The translations under genes and the position numbers were made by a program. 33,585 nucleotides of DNA from an uncultured Collinsella sp. (GTDB lineage: Bacteria; Actinomycetota; Coriobacteriia; Coriobacteriales; Coriobacteriaceae): positions 1 to 33,585 of the forward strand of contig URMZ01000018.1 in NCBI GenBank assembly GCA_900549025.1. The letters run 5' to 3'. Every line of letters begins with the position of its first letter. The stretch's first letter is position 1. The notes beneath the pieces were generated by a model. That model had not been told where the DNA came from and did no database searches. It saw only the letters and a program-made list of their open reading frames with translations. Of this stretch, positions 6,949 to 14,236 are shown piece by piece.

Positions 6949-8727
6949 ATGGACGAGAAGACCAAGGCACAGATTCAGCAGGAGGCAGCCGACCTGGTTG
7001 CCAAGCTGCAGCCGCGTTCCGGCAAGTTCCGCACCATCAGCCCCGAGATGGACCCGCTGCGTCTGGGCTCTGGCTGGTCCATCGAGGATCTGGACAAGCC
7101 GCAGGTCATTATCGAGTCGACGTTCGGCGACTCGCATCCGGGTTCTGCCGGCCTGCTTGAGTTGGTCGAGGAGGTCCGTGCCGGCGTTGCCGAGGCTGGC
7201 GGTCATGGTGCCCGTTACTTCTGCACCGATATCTGCGACGGCGAGGCCCAGGGCCACGACGGCATCAACTACTCGCTGCCCAGTCGCGACATGATCGCCA
7301 ACATGATCGAGATTCATGCCAAGGCCACCCCGTTCGACGCCGGCGTCTTTGTTGCCAGCTGCGATAAGGGCCTGCCTGCGAACCTTATGGCCATGGGCCG
7401 CATCAACATCCCCTCCATCGTCGTTACCGGCGGTGTCATGGATGCCGGTCCCGATCTGTTGACCCTGGAGCAGCTCGGCGCGATTTCTGCCCGCTATGAG
7501 CGCGGCGAGATTTCCCGCGAGGAGCTCGAGTTTGCCAAGCACAACGCATGCCCCAGCTGCGGCACCTGCTCCTTTATGGGCACCGCCTCGACCATGCAGG
7601 TTACCGCCGAGGCCCTGGGCCTTATGCTCCCCGGTACCGCCCTGCTGCCCGCAACTAGCTCCGACCTGCGCGAGTTTGCCCGCGAGGCCGGCCGTCAGTC
7701 CGTGTGGCTCTCCGAGCACAACCTGTGCCCGCGCGACATCGTGACCAAGGAGTCCTTCGAGAACCTCATCATGGTCCACGGCGCCATCTCCGGTTCCACC
7801 AACTCGCTGCTGCACATCCCCGCGATTGCCCGCGAGTTTGGCATCGAGATGTCCGCCGACGATTTCGATCGCCTGCACCGTGGCGCCCACTACCTGCTCA
7901 ACGTTCGCCCCGCAGGCGAGTGGCCGGCGCAGTTCTTCTACTATGCAGGCGGCGTGCCGCGCATTATGGAGGAGATCAAGTCGATGCTCCACCTCGACGT
8001 TATGACCGTCACCGGCAAGACTCTCGGCGAGAACCTCGAGGACCTCAAGAACAACGGTTACTACGAGAAGTGCGGTCGTTACCTTGAGAAGTGGAATCTC
8101 AAGCGCGAGGACATCATCCGTCCGTTTGACCAGGCCTTCGGCACCGACGGTTCCATCGCCATCCTCCACGGCAATCTTGCTCCCGAGGGCGCGGTCGTCA
8201 AGCACACCGTCGTTCCGCGCGAGATGTTCCAGGCTACGCTCAAGGCCCGTCCGTTCGACTGCGAGGAGGACGCCATTCACGCCGTCCTGACGCACGAGGT
8301 CAAGCCCGGCGATGCCGTTATCATTCGCTATGAGGGCCCCAAGGGTTCCGGAATGCCCGAGATGTTCTACACCACCGAAGCTATCGTCAGCGATCCCGAG
8401 CTGGGTGCGAGCATTGCCCTTATCACCGATGGCCGCTTCTCCGGCGCCTCCAAGGGCCCGGCTATCGGTCACGTTTCGCCCGAGGCTGCCGTGGGCGGCC
8501 CGATTGCCCTGATCGAGGAGGGCGACCTTATCCAGATCAACATCCCCGAGCGCTCGCTGTCTATTGTGGGCATCGCCGGCAAGGAGATGGAGCCGGCCGA
8601 GATCGATGCCGTCCTGGCCGAGCGCCGAGCCGCTTGGAAGCCCAAGGCTAATCGCTATACCTCCGGCACGCTCAAGTTCTTTACCGAGCATGCAGCTTCC
8701 GCCATTCAGGGTGGCTACATGGAGTAG
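6949..8727 (+). CDS. IlvD/Edd-family dehydratase, probably for a sugar acid (YjhG/YagF-like)
   Basis: The family removes water from 2,3-dihydroxy acids using an iron-sulfur cluster. The 592-residue protein has ICDGEAQGHDG (95-105), SCDKGLPANLMA (137-148) and CPSCGTCSFMGTASTM (201-216), and the C-terminal block TDGRFSGASKGPAIGHVSPEA. The first cluster region reads TFGDSHPGS rather than the NPC pattern of housekeeping IlvD, which points to the YjhG/YagF branch (D-xylonate-type dehydratases). Context agrees: a GntP permease remnant lies just upstream, as in the E. coli yjhF-yjhG cluster. The start at 6949 follows AGAGGAGAG. No aldolase or ilv gene is present. A role in valine/isoleucine synthesis is possible but less likely. 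With its permease and regulator decayed, expression may be altered. Confidence 0.85.
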   Translation: MDEKTKAQIQQEAADLVAKLQPRSGKFRTISPEMDPLRLGSGWSIEDLDKPQVIIESTFGDSHPGSAGLLELVEEVRAGVAEAGGHGARYFCTDICDGEAQGHDGINYSLPSRDMIANMIEIHAKATPFDAGVFVASCDKGLPANLMAMGRINIPSIVVTGGVMDAGPDLLTLEQLGAISARYERGEISREELEFAKHNACPSCGTCSFMGTASTMQVTAEALGLMLPGTALLPATSSDLREFAREAGRQSVWLSEHNLCPRDIVTKESFENLIMVHGAISGSTNSLLHIPAIAREFGIEMSADDFDRLHRGAHYLLNVRPAGEWPAQFFYYAGGVPRIMEEIKSMLHLDVMTVTGKTLGENLEDLKNNGYYEKCGRYLEKWNLKREDIIRPFDQAFGTDGSIAILHGNLAPEGAVVKHTVVPREMFQATLKARPFDCEEDAIHAVLTHEVKPGDAVIIRYEGPKGSGMPEMFYTTEAIVSDPELGASIALITDGRFSGASKGPAIGHVSPEAAVGGPIALIEEGDLIQINIPERSLSIVGIAGKEMEPAEIDAVLAERRAAWKPKANRYTSGTLKFFTEHAASAIQGGYME

Positions 8728-8775
8728 CGCCCATGCGCATCAAATATCTCCTCTCATAGATGTGCGGCACAAAGA

Positions 8776-8824
8776 GCCCCGAGCCACGTCACCGGGGCGC
8801 GTTGTTCAGCGCCGCCGGGGCGCT
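8776..8824 (+). other. Two small GC-rich hairpins downstream of the dehydratase
   Basis: GCCCCG (8776-8781) pairs with CGGGGC (8793-8798), and AGCGCC (8809-8814) pairs with GGCGCT shortly after. There is no strong T-run, so termination is uncertain. Confidence 0.35.
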
Positions 8825-8853
8825 CCACTCAAACGACAAGAGACGTCTTACGC

Positions 8854-8895
8854 AAGCGCCCGCGTCCGTGGATAAAACCACGGGCGTGGGCGCTT
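8854..8895. terminator. Bidirectional hairpin between convergent genes
   Basis: 18-bp arms (8854-8871 and 8878-8895) with two wobble positions enclose a 6-base loop, ATAAAA. It lies between the plus-strand dehydratase and the minus-strand ArsC-like gene. The T-rich tail is weak on both strands. Confidence 0.6.
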
Positions 8896-8914
8896 CACTT
8901 TATTCCCAGCCGCT

Positions 8915-9256
8915 TTATTCCCAGCCCTTCCACACGTCAGGCTCGTAGCCAACGGTTGCCTGGCGGCCGTTGCGAACGATGGGCTCACGAAGAATCTGCT
9001 GGTTATCGAGCACCTTTTCGAACTTCTGGTCGGCAGCAAGATACTGTACGAGCGCAACCGTGTCGGCATCTTTCGCCTTTGGATCGATCACAGCGTCGAT
9101 CCCGCCGACGGCGCGCGCCACGCTTTCGAGCTCGCCTTTGCTCATCCCCTTTTCCTTCAAGTCGATGAACTGGAACTTCACACGACGTTCCTTGAAATAG
9201 CGCTGCGCCTTCTTAGTATCGAAGCTTTTCTTCGTGCCGAATATCTGGATGTTCAT
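8915..9256 (-). CDS. ArsC/Spx-family protein lacking the redox cysteine
   Basis: The 113-residue length and sequence order fit the ArsC-like thioredoxin-fold family (YffB/Spx/MgsR type): an N-terminal I-Q-I-F-G-T-K-K strand and turn, F-I-D-L-K-E-K-G at about 30-37, the L-R-E-P-I-V-R-N-G block near 89-97, and a C-terminal G-Y-E-P-D-V-W. The position that normally carries the catalytic Cys is Ser11 (KKSFDTKKA), and the protein has no cysteine anywhere, so arsenate reductase or disulfide switching chemistry is not possible. A regulatory role through RNA polymerase contact, as in Spx, is conceivable but not shown. All six Phe codons are TTC, unlike typical neighbours. A 14-bp direct repeat (8898-8911, 8913-8926) spans the stop codon. 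Confidence 0.85.
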   Translation of the reverse strand: MNIQIFGTKKSFDTKKAQRYFKERRVKFQFIDLKEKGMSKGELESVARAVGGIDAVIDPKAKDADTVALVQYLAADQKFEKVLDNQQILREPIVRNGRQATVGYEPDVWKGWE

Positions 9257-9540
9257 ACGTACCGCCTTCGCTCAATTCTCGTCCGTCCATGATGCGACAA
9301 GGGAGCCGAGCAAAAACAGAGCAGGCGGAGATGGAGGAGGACGGCGACCGACCGTCGGCAAGAGTCGGCCGGATCGGACTGGCGCCCAGCGCGCGCCGGC
9401 GACACGCTCGCAGCTGCACACATAGCCGATGTACAAGCTCGCCGCGGCGTTCCCTCGCCCCGCGGTGTGGCGATAGAGAAGCACGCCACCCGTCAACGAT
9501 GGCGCCTCGGTGAAGAAAATCAACGTCTGGGTTACATCCC

Positions 9541-9569
9541 TTGAAAGGGGCGAAGACGGCTGCTAGAAT
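9541..9569 (+). promoter_or_regulatory. Sigma-70 promoter for the drug exporter leader
   Basis: TTGAAA (9541-9546), a 17-base spacer and an extended -10 TGCTAGAAT (TAGAAT at 9564-9569) form a near-consensus promoter about 200 bases before the MFS gene. Confidence 0.7.
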
Positions 9570-9580
9570 ACCTCCCCGCT

Positions 9581-9694
9581 ATGAAGGATTTGACCAAAGC
9601 ATACATCGCAATTCGGCGGCCCCTGGTATACGGGGCCTCTCCTGTTGTTCCCCAAGTGCGCTCTGAGCAGCCGCTTTCTTCCTGTCGTATCTGA
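9581..9694 (+). CDS. Possible leader peptide in the structured 5' leader of the MFS exporter
   Basis: A 37-codon ORF begins at ATG 9581, roughly 4-6 bases after the predicted transcription start, so it would be nearly leaderless. The peptide begins M-K-D-L-T-K and contains the basic stretch IAIRRPLVY (residues 9-17). Stem-loops lie in and after it: GGCCCC (9618-9623) with GGGGCC (9632-9637), ATGCACG (9694-9700) with CGTGCAT (9708-9714), and a short one at 9724-9733. This layout resembles attenuation leaders of ribosome-targeting antibiotic resistance genes. Nothing proves translation. The rest of the 520-bp gap before the exporter (9257-9540) shows no recognisable gene. Confidence 0.35.
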   Translation: MKDLTKAYIAIRRPLVYGASPVVPQVRSEQPLSSCRI

Positions 9695-9776
9695 TGCACG
9701 CATAGCACGTGCATGTTATTTCGCCCGTGGGCCGGCGCGCCTTCGGCGAAGAATCGAATAGATACGAAGGAAGCTT

Positions 9777-11216
9777 ATGTCTGATAATTGTACGGTCGCG
9801 CCCGCCAATGGGCGCATTACCGGTACCCAGATCCGCATCGTCGCGGTCGTCGTCCTGGGTGCCTTCTTGGCGCTACTGAACCAAACGGTGATGTCGCCTG
9901 CGCTGCCGGTCATCATGTCCGATTTCGCCATCGATGCCTCGACTGCCCAGTGGATCATGTCCATATACCCGCTGGTGAGCGGCATCATGGTCCCCGTTTC
10001 GGCGTTCCTTATCGACGAGTTCAGCACCCGCGCGCTATTCTTCGGGGCGACGCTGGTGTTCGCGCTGGGCACGCTGCTGTGCGCCGCAGCCCCTGATTTC
10101 CTGTTCCTCATCATCGGTCGCGTGTTGCAAGCGGCGGGCTCAGGCGTGCTCATGCCGCTTGTCTCGGTGGTTCCCATGCTGGTGTTCCCCGTCGAGAAAC
10201 GAGGAACGGCTATGGGCATGGCGGGCATCGTCATGTCGGCGGGTCCCGCGGTCGGCCCCGTCGTAGGCGGCGCGGTGATCGACACGTACGGCTGGCGCAC
10301 CATGATCGGCGCCATCGTCCCCCTCGCAATTCTCGTGCTGGTGCTGGGCGTGTTCATGCTGAAAAACGTGGGCGAGCTGAAGAACCCCAAGCTCGACCTG
10401 CCCTCGGTCGTCCTCTCCACCATCGCCTTCGGCGGACTTCTCTACGGGTTCTCGAGCGCCTCGTCGATGGGTTGGGGCAACCCCGTGGTGCTCGGCTCGA
10501 TCGTCGCGGGTGTCGTGTGCTTGGTGCTGTTCGTCGTACGCCAGGGCAAAATCGAGGACCCGCTGCTTCAACTGGGCACGCTCAAGACGCGCGAGTTCCG
10601 CGTGGCCGCCATCATCGTCACGCTCATCAACGCCGCTTGCCTGGTCACCAACACGCTGTTGCCGTTGCTGCTGCAAACCTCGCTTGGCGCTTCGGCCTTC
10701 GAAACCGGCATGGCCATGCTTCCCGCCGCGGCGGTGGGCATCATCATCAGCCCTATCTCCGGCGTGGTGTTCGACAAGTTCGGTCCGCGTGCCATCTCGA
10801 TCGTCGGCCTGGCCCTCATGACCGGCGCCCTGTTCCTGCTCTCGCTTTCGACGGTAAACACGCCCATCTTGGTGGTTGCGCTGTTCTGCATGCTGCAGTC
10901 CGCCGGCCAGTCGCTCGCGAACATGCCGGTGAACACATGGGGTGTCAATGCCTTGAAAAATGACATGATCGCCCACGGCAACGCCATCGCGAACACCGGC
11001 CGCCAGGTCGCCGGCGGTTTGTGCACGGCGCTCATCATCACGGTCATGACAAGCGTCACCGCGTCGGCCGGCGTCGATGCGAGCATCCAAGTAGCCACCG
11101 CCGTGGGCGCGGGCGTCGCTTACAAGGCGTGCGCGGCAATCGGCCTCGTTTCCCTTATCTGCGCCATATTCAGCGTGCGCACCAAGAAAACCGCACCGAA
11201 AACGAAGGAGGCATAA
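9777..11216 (+). CDS. DHA2-family MFS multidrug exporter (EmrB/QacA type)
   Basis: This 479-residue protein of the inner membrane has about 14 predicted helices, as in the drug:H+ antiporter-2 family. Visible marks are the N-terminal helix with F-L-A-L-L-N-Q-T, the motif-A-like loop after helix 2, and antiporter motif C (A-G-P-A-V-G-P-V-V-G-G, about residues 156-166) in helix 5. The tail is Lys-rich. GAAGGAAG precedes the ATG. It is followed three bases later by a CBS-domain gene, so the two are co-transcribed. Its leader is long and structured, suggesting drug-dependent induction. All 21 Phe codons are TTC, while the resident glutamine-synthetase-like gene uses TTT for 14 of 24, which suggests transfer from another actinobacterium. 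Substrate is unknown; lincosamides or other hydrophobic drugs are possible. Confidence 0.9.
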   Translation: MSDNCTVAPANGRITGTQIRIVAVVVLGAFLALLNQTVMSPALPVIMSDFAIDASTAQWIMSIYPLVSGIMVPVSAFLIDEFSTRALFFGATLVFALGTLLCAAAPDFLFLIIGRVLQAAGSGVLMPLVSVVPMLVFPVEKRGTAMGMAGIVMSAGPAVGPVVGGAVIDTYGWRTMIGAIVPLAILVLVLGVFMLKNVGELKNPKLDLPSVVLSTIAFGGLLYGFSSASSMGWGNPVVLGSIVAGVVCLVLFVVRQGKIEDPLLQLGTLKTREFRVAAIIVTLINAACLVTNTLLPLLLQTSLGASAFETGMAMLPAAAVGIIISPISGVVFDKFGPRAISIVGLALMTGALFLLSLSTVNTPILVVALFCMLQSAGQSLANMPVNTWGVNALKNDMIAHGNAIANTGRQVAGGLCTALIITVMTSVTASAGVDASIQVATAVGAGVAYKACAAIGLVSLICAIFSVRTKKTAPKTKEA

Positions 11217-11219
11217 GCG

Positions 11220-11726
11220 ATGTCCGAGATTCTGTCCGAGCGCATCCCGCTCGAGCTCGAGGGGACGCCCGTTTCGAGCATCATGATTGAAGAGCCGTTC
11301 ACCTGCACGCAGGATTGCACGATTTCCGACGTGGTGCGCATGCTCGCCGAAAACGAGGTGAGCAGCATGCCCGTAATCGATGAGCGCAACCAGGTGGTCG
11401 GGTTCATCTCCGACGGCGATGTCATGGGAGCCATCGCGCAGCATCGCGCTCACACCATCTTCACGGGCGGCGACGCGTCCATGCTGTACTTCGACGATCA
11501 GAGCCTTGAGCAGCGCATCGAAGACCTGAAGGATCGCTGCGTCATGGATTTCGCGACGCGCCAGGTAGTGTGTGCCCGTCCCGAGCAGAGCATCGCCCGC
11601 GTCGCCGCGCTGCTGGCGAAGAAGAAGTTCAAGAAGCTTCCTGTGGTTGATGACGAGGGCAAACTCGTGGGGGTCATCCGCCGCTCCGCCATCACCAAAT
11701 ACATCTTCGGCATCCTTTTCCAATAG
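11220..11726 (+). CDS. Tandem CBS-domain protein
   Basis: The protein has 168 residues with two CBS motifs. The first spans about residues 17-72 (V-S-S-I-M-I, then M-P-V-I-D-E and V-V-G-F-I-S-D-G-D). The second spans about 105-162 (V-M-D-F-A-T, then L-P-V-V-D-D and L-V-G-V-I-R-R-S). No catalytic domain is attached. CBS pairs bind adenosine nucleotides or similar ligands and act as energy or ionic sensors. It starts three bases after the exporter stop, so it probably tunes or accompanies that transporter; this pairing is inference. All eight Phe codons are TTC, in line with the exporter and with a shared foreign origin. Confidence 0.9.
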   Translation: MSEILSERIPLELEGTPVSSIMIEEPFTCTQDCTISDVVRMLAENEVSSMPVIDERNQVVGFISDGDVMGAIAQHRAHTIFTGGDASMLYFDDQSLEQRIEDLKDRCVMDFATRQVVCARPEQSIARVAALLAKKKFKKLPVVDDEGKLVGVIRRSAITKYIFGILFQ

Positions 11727-11788
11727 GGGCAGGTCGCACTTGAGGCGAACATCTCGAGGCATCGAGCCAGCAACTGGACCAGACAACC

Positions 11789-11846
11789 TTGACACGCACG
11801 CGCTTTCCCTCGATGCTTCGGTAAGGGGAGCTGCGAAAATCGCAGC
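11789..11846 (+). promoter_or_regulatory. Weak promoter and small hairpin before the MGMT-like gene
   Basis: TTGACA (11789-11794) is followed after 17 bases by a poor -10, GATGCT (11812-11817). Immediately downstream GCTGCGA-AAA-TCGCAGC (about 11830-11846) forms a small perfect hairpin in the untranslated leader. Confidence 0.35.
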
Positions 11847-11900
11847 ACGGGTGATCGGCGCCGCGCCCCCGAAGGCAAAAGCGAACACGGGAGCGATACG

Positions 11901-12209
11901 ATGGGAAAAGTCCTGGACGAAGATTTGGTTTATGAGATTCTCTCCGTCGTGGCAGAGATTCCGGCGGGATGCGTCGCCTCGTACGGTCAGATAGCGCGCC
12001 TCATCGGCAGGGAGAAAAACTCTCGCCTGGTCGGAGCGGTGCTGAGCGAGGCGGATCGCTACGGCGATTATCCCTGCCACCGCGTCGTCAACCACGCGGG
12101 ACGCCTCGCGCCAAACTTCCCCGACCAGCGAGCACTACTGACGGAGGAAGGAGTCGCCTTCCGAGACAACGGCTGCGTCGACATGAAAAAGCACCAGTGG
12201 AACGAGTAG
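11901..12209 (+). CDS. Short MGMT-family DNA alkyltransferase
   Basis: The 102-residue protein corresponds to the C-terminal DNA-binding and active-site domain of O6-alkylguanine-DNA alkyltransferases. It has the helix-turn-helix region V-A-S-Y-G-Q-I-A-R-L-I-G (25-36), an R-L-V-G-A-V-L turn with the DNA-inserting region, and the active site PCHRVV with Cys59. The usual N-terminal ribonuclease-H-like domain is absent. Short forms are often alkyltransferase-like proteins with Trp in place of Cys; here Cys is kept, so transfer activity is possible. GGGAG lies before the ATG. Both Phe codons are TTC, matching the foreign-looking block. It is the last gene before the tRNA-fMet fragment. Confidence 0.88.
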   Translation: MGKVLDEDLVYEILSVVAEIPAGCVASYGQIARLIGREKNSRLVGAVLSEADRYGDYPCHRVVNHAGRLAPNFPDQRALLTEEGVAFRDNGCVDMKKHQWNE

Positions 12210-12423
12210 CCAGGCAGCGTAGCGTCGAAAGGAGCGACGCCACGGGGAACGACCTGCGCCCCGCCGCCGGACAACCTATGGCAAAGTGACACGTCCCACA
12301 AAGAGCGGCGCACCAGTACGAGACACGACCGCGACGTAAAAAGACCCTATGATACTCGTAAGCATCTATCTGATTGCCCGCCTCGAGGTACCCAAAGAAC
12401 GAGAGATGCCGAAACCCCTAGAC

Positions 12424-12459
12424 AAAGAAAAAGGTCGGGAGCTTTTATGCTTCCGACCT
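12424..12459 (-). terminator. Terminator downstream of the tRNA-fMet 3' half
   Basis: On the minus strand an 11-bp stem with one mismatch (12459-12449 with 12442-12432) is followed by a T-rich tract (complement of 12424-12432). It lies 10 bases after the CCA end of the tRNA fragment, as expected for the original tRNA gene. Confidence 0.8.
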
Positions 12460-12468
12460 GAAGTTTCA

Positions 12469-12513
12469 TGGTCGCGGGGGGCGGATTTGAACCACCGACC
12501 TTCGGGTTATGAG
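12469..12513 (-). pseudogene. 3' half of initiator tRNA-fMet(CAT), displaced attachment-site copy
   Basis: Read on the minus strand, 45 bases match the 3' part of initiator tRNA: anticodon loop CTCATAA, stem half CCCGA, variable loop AGGTCG, T-arm GGTGG-TTCAAAT-CCGCC, acceptor half CCCCGCG, discriminator A and encoded CCA. The 5' half is missing: upstream sequence (GTAGCGAC) cannot form the anticodon stem. This is what an integrase leaves when an element inserts into a tRNA 3' end and rebuilds the gene at the other end. The intact tRNA is not in this window. An integrase remnant starts 280 bases away. Confidence 0.85.
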
Positions 12514-12542
12514 GTCGCTACGACGTTGTTTCATTCAGACAT

Positions 12543-12641
12543 TTCGACCCAAATTGAAGTCAATATAACTCCAGGTCATTTGATGTTTTCATAGATTTAC
12601 GAAAGAAAAGTACGCGGAATAATTCGACCCAAATTCGACCT
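12543..12641. repeat. Direct repeats TTCGACCCAAATT beside the attachment site
   Basis: The 13-mer occurs at 12543-12555 and 12623-12635, followed by a partial copy TTCGACCT (12634-12641). Their place between the tRNA fragment and the integrase suggests integrase arm-binding sites. The gap 12514-12794 otherwise contains only the inverted repeat at 12670-12721. Confidence 0.5.
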
Positions 12642-12669
12642 ACAACGAGCTTGAAAGCGGTCAGGCGGA

Positions 12670-12721
12670 GCATTACCCTTGGGGTGTGACCCCACGCAGG
12701 GCCCACCACCAAGGGTAATGC
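12670..12721. repeat. Inverted repeat with 13-bp perfect arms before the integrase
   Basis: GCATTACCCTTGG (12670-12682) and its exact inverse (12709-12721) enclose 26 bases with a further small stem, GGGGTGTGACCCC. It could be a terminator for element transcription or a recombination-related site. Confidence 0.55.
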
Positions 12722-12794
12722 CCACCCGCCCCAGCCCTTTGCGCCATACCGCGCAACCGAGCGCGATTCTCAGGCACTTCAGGCAAGGAACACG

Positions 12795-13660
12795 ATGAAC
12801 GACCGACCTCTCGTCATAGGCAAAGGAACGAAGCAACGCCGCGACAAATACACGTGGCGCTACCGTCACAGCCTCGGCAAGGATCCGGTCACGGGCAAAT
12901 ACCGCTATTCGCCGTGGCAGACCATACATACCACCAAAAGCCGAGAGGTCGACGCCGCACTCGAAGCCTACAAGGCAGAACTCAACAGCGGCACCTACGT
13001 CCAAAAATCGAGGGACACCGTCGGCTCGTACGCAAAAAAGTTCCACGACAACCGCGAAGGAACCATCACGCCGCTCGCCTACTCGACATCCTACTCAATC
13101 GAGAACCGGACGCGCACATCACATGCGTGATGCTCATGCTCGACACCGACATGAGAAGGGCAGAAGCCCTCGGGATGACGTGGTCCGATGTCTCCGTCGA
13201 GAACAGAAGCATCCTCATTGAGCAGCAGTTCGCGGCCGATCGAAGCGTTCGCTCGCCCAAAAGCAAGAAAAGCGTGCGGAGGATCTCGATAAGCGAGACG
13301 CTGACGTCGTATCTCGAATTCTGGAAAAAGGAGCAGGCCCGCGAAATGGAAGCCTTCGGCCTGGAACAAGTCAAAGGCACTCCGCTCGTCCACTCATTCG
13401 AACGAACGAAAGACAGGCATCCCCAAGTCAACTTCATGGACCTGAATGGGTTTTCGCGCTGGTTCAGAAACTTCAGCGTCGAGAACGGGTTCGGCAAGTT
13501 CGAAGGCGTTCGAACATACCATTATGTGAAGGAAACTGTCGACGGGGAAACGATTTCGAAGCGTTATGAGCATAAAGAGTGGCTCGAATTGAGGGATTAC
13601 CTCAGGAAGCATCCCAAGGTTCGCGAGGCGAGGCATATCAGCACATATGAGAGCGAGCAC
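12795..13660 (+). pseudogene. int: Tyrosine recombinase (integrase) remnant with internal and C-terminal deletions
   Basis: From ATG 12795 one frame encodes an N-terminal arm-DNA-binding region (Y-T-W-R-Y-R-H, then K-S-R-E-V-D-A-A-L-E-A-Y) ending at F-H-D-N-R-E-G-T. Near 13076 homology jumps frame and position to A-R-L-L-D-I-L-L, then V-M-L-M-L-D-T-D-M-R-R-A-E-A-L-G-M-T-W-S-D-V, the box with the first catalytic Arg. The core-binding domain of about 100 residues is missing at this junction. A Lys-rich beta hairpin (K-S-K-K-S-V-R-R-I) follows. The C-terminal H-x-x-R and Tyr boxes are absent. The protein cannot recombine DNA. It is oriented away from the tRNA-fMet fragment, as expected for an integrated element. 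Confidence 0.82.
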
Positions 13661-14040
13661 CTTCCTTACGGATATTCGGGCCTATCGAGCCACACCGCTA
13701 CTGCCGCTACTGCCCGCTACTGCCCGCCAGCTTCCGAACCAGCGGGCGGTAGCAGCACCCCGAACATCTCGCCGACAGCGCAGAGAGTCGTCGACCTGGC
13801 GGCCAAGGCCGACATCGAGGACGTGATGCTGTGCGACCTGCCCGGCGTCCTGTCCTTCCTAGGGCTGCCACCTGAGACGGAGATGCCGCCGGGCAACAAG
13901 GGGAAGACGAAGCTCAAGAAGCTCTACAGGAAGGTGGCGCCGAACAAGGCATACCACTCCGGCGAGCGCGCCAAGGATTTGATCTCGCACCTCGACATGG
14001 CAGAGATCAGGGCATCGGCGCCCGTCCAAGAATTGGGATG
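13661..14040 (+). pseudogene. Unrecognised coding-like segment fused after the integrase remnant
   Basis: The second integrase frame stays open to 14149. From about 13760 to 14020 it reads like real protein: T-A-Q-R-V-V-D-L-A-A-K-A-D-I-E, then L-P-G-V-L-S-F-L-G-L-P, a Lys-rich K-G-K-T-K-L-K-K-L-Y and E-R-A-K-D-L-I-S-H-L-D-M-A-E-I. I recognise no family. It lacks a start of its own and is preceded by low-complexity CGCTACTGC repeats and a hairpin (about 13715-13756), so it is probably the tail of another element gene joined by deletion. Confidence 0.35.
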
Positions 14041-14092
14041 CAGTTCAATACGAGCTCGGGGCTCTTTTCGTCTAGATTGGGGACGCATGGCC

Positions 14093-14217
14093 GGACGAAA
14101 ACAATTTGCGTCTGGTAATAAGCGTACGAAAGCGCAATTTACGTCTTAATTCCGTACGCAAATCAAGACGAAAATCGTTTATGTCTGCTTTAATCCGTAC
14201 GAAAACGGTTTTCGTCT
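14093..14217. repeat. Array of imperfect palindromic units at the 3' side of the AAA ATPase gene
   Basis: Units begin GTACGAAA or GGACGAAA and end in a CGTCT/TGTCT block: 14093-14113, 14124-14146, 14154-14186 (longer, containing an inner unit at 14166) and 14197-14217. Short spacers each contain TAAT (14116, 14147, 14191). The last unit is a near-perfect palindrome around ACGAAAAC/GTTTTCGT. Start-to-start distances are 31, 30 and 43. The array ends 20 bases from the ATPase stop codon. Confidence 0.65.
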
Positions 14218-14236
14218 TGCAGGGCAGTTGCCGTTT

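Noticed and set aside
6949..8727. Housekeeping ilvD for branched-chain amino acid synthesis
   Set aside because: The first cluster motif and the GntP context favour a sugar-acid dehydratase; no ilv genes are near. Not excluded.
10140..12095. Long antisense frame over the exporter, CBS and MGMT genes
   Set aside because: It spans three convincing genes on the other strand and has low-complexity His/Arg/Asp composition.
12469..12513. Functional tRNA-Met gene
   Set aside because: The 5' half is absent: upstream bases cannot form the D-arm, acceptor stem or anticodon stem.
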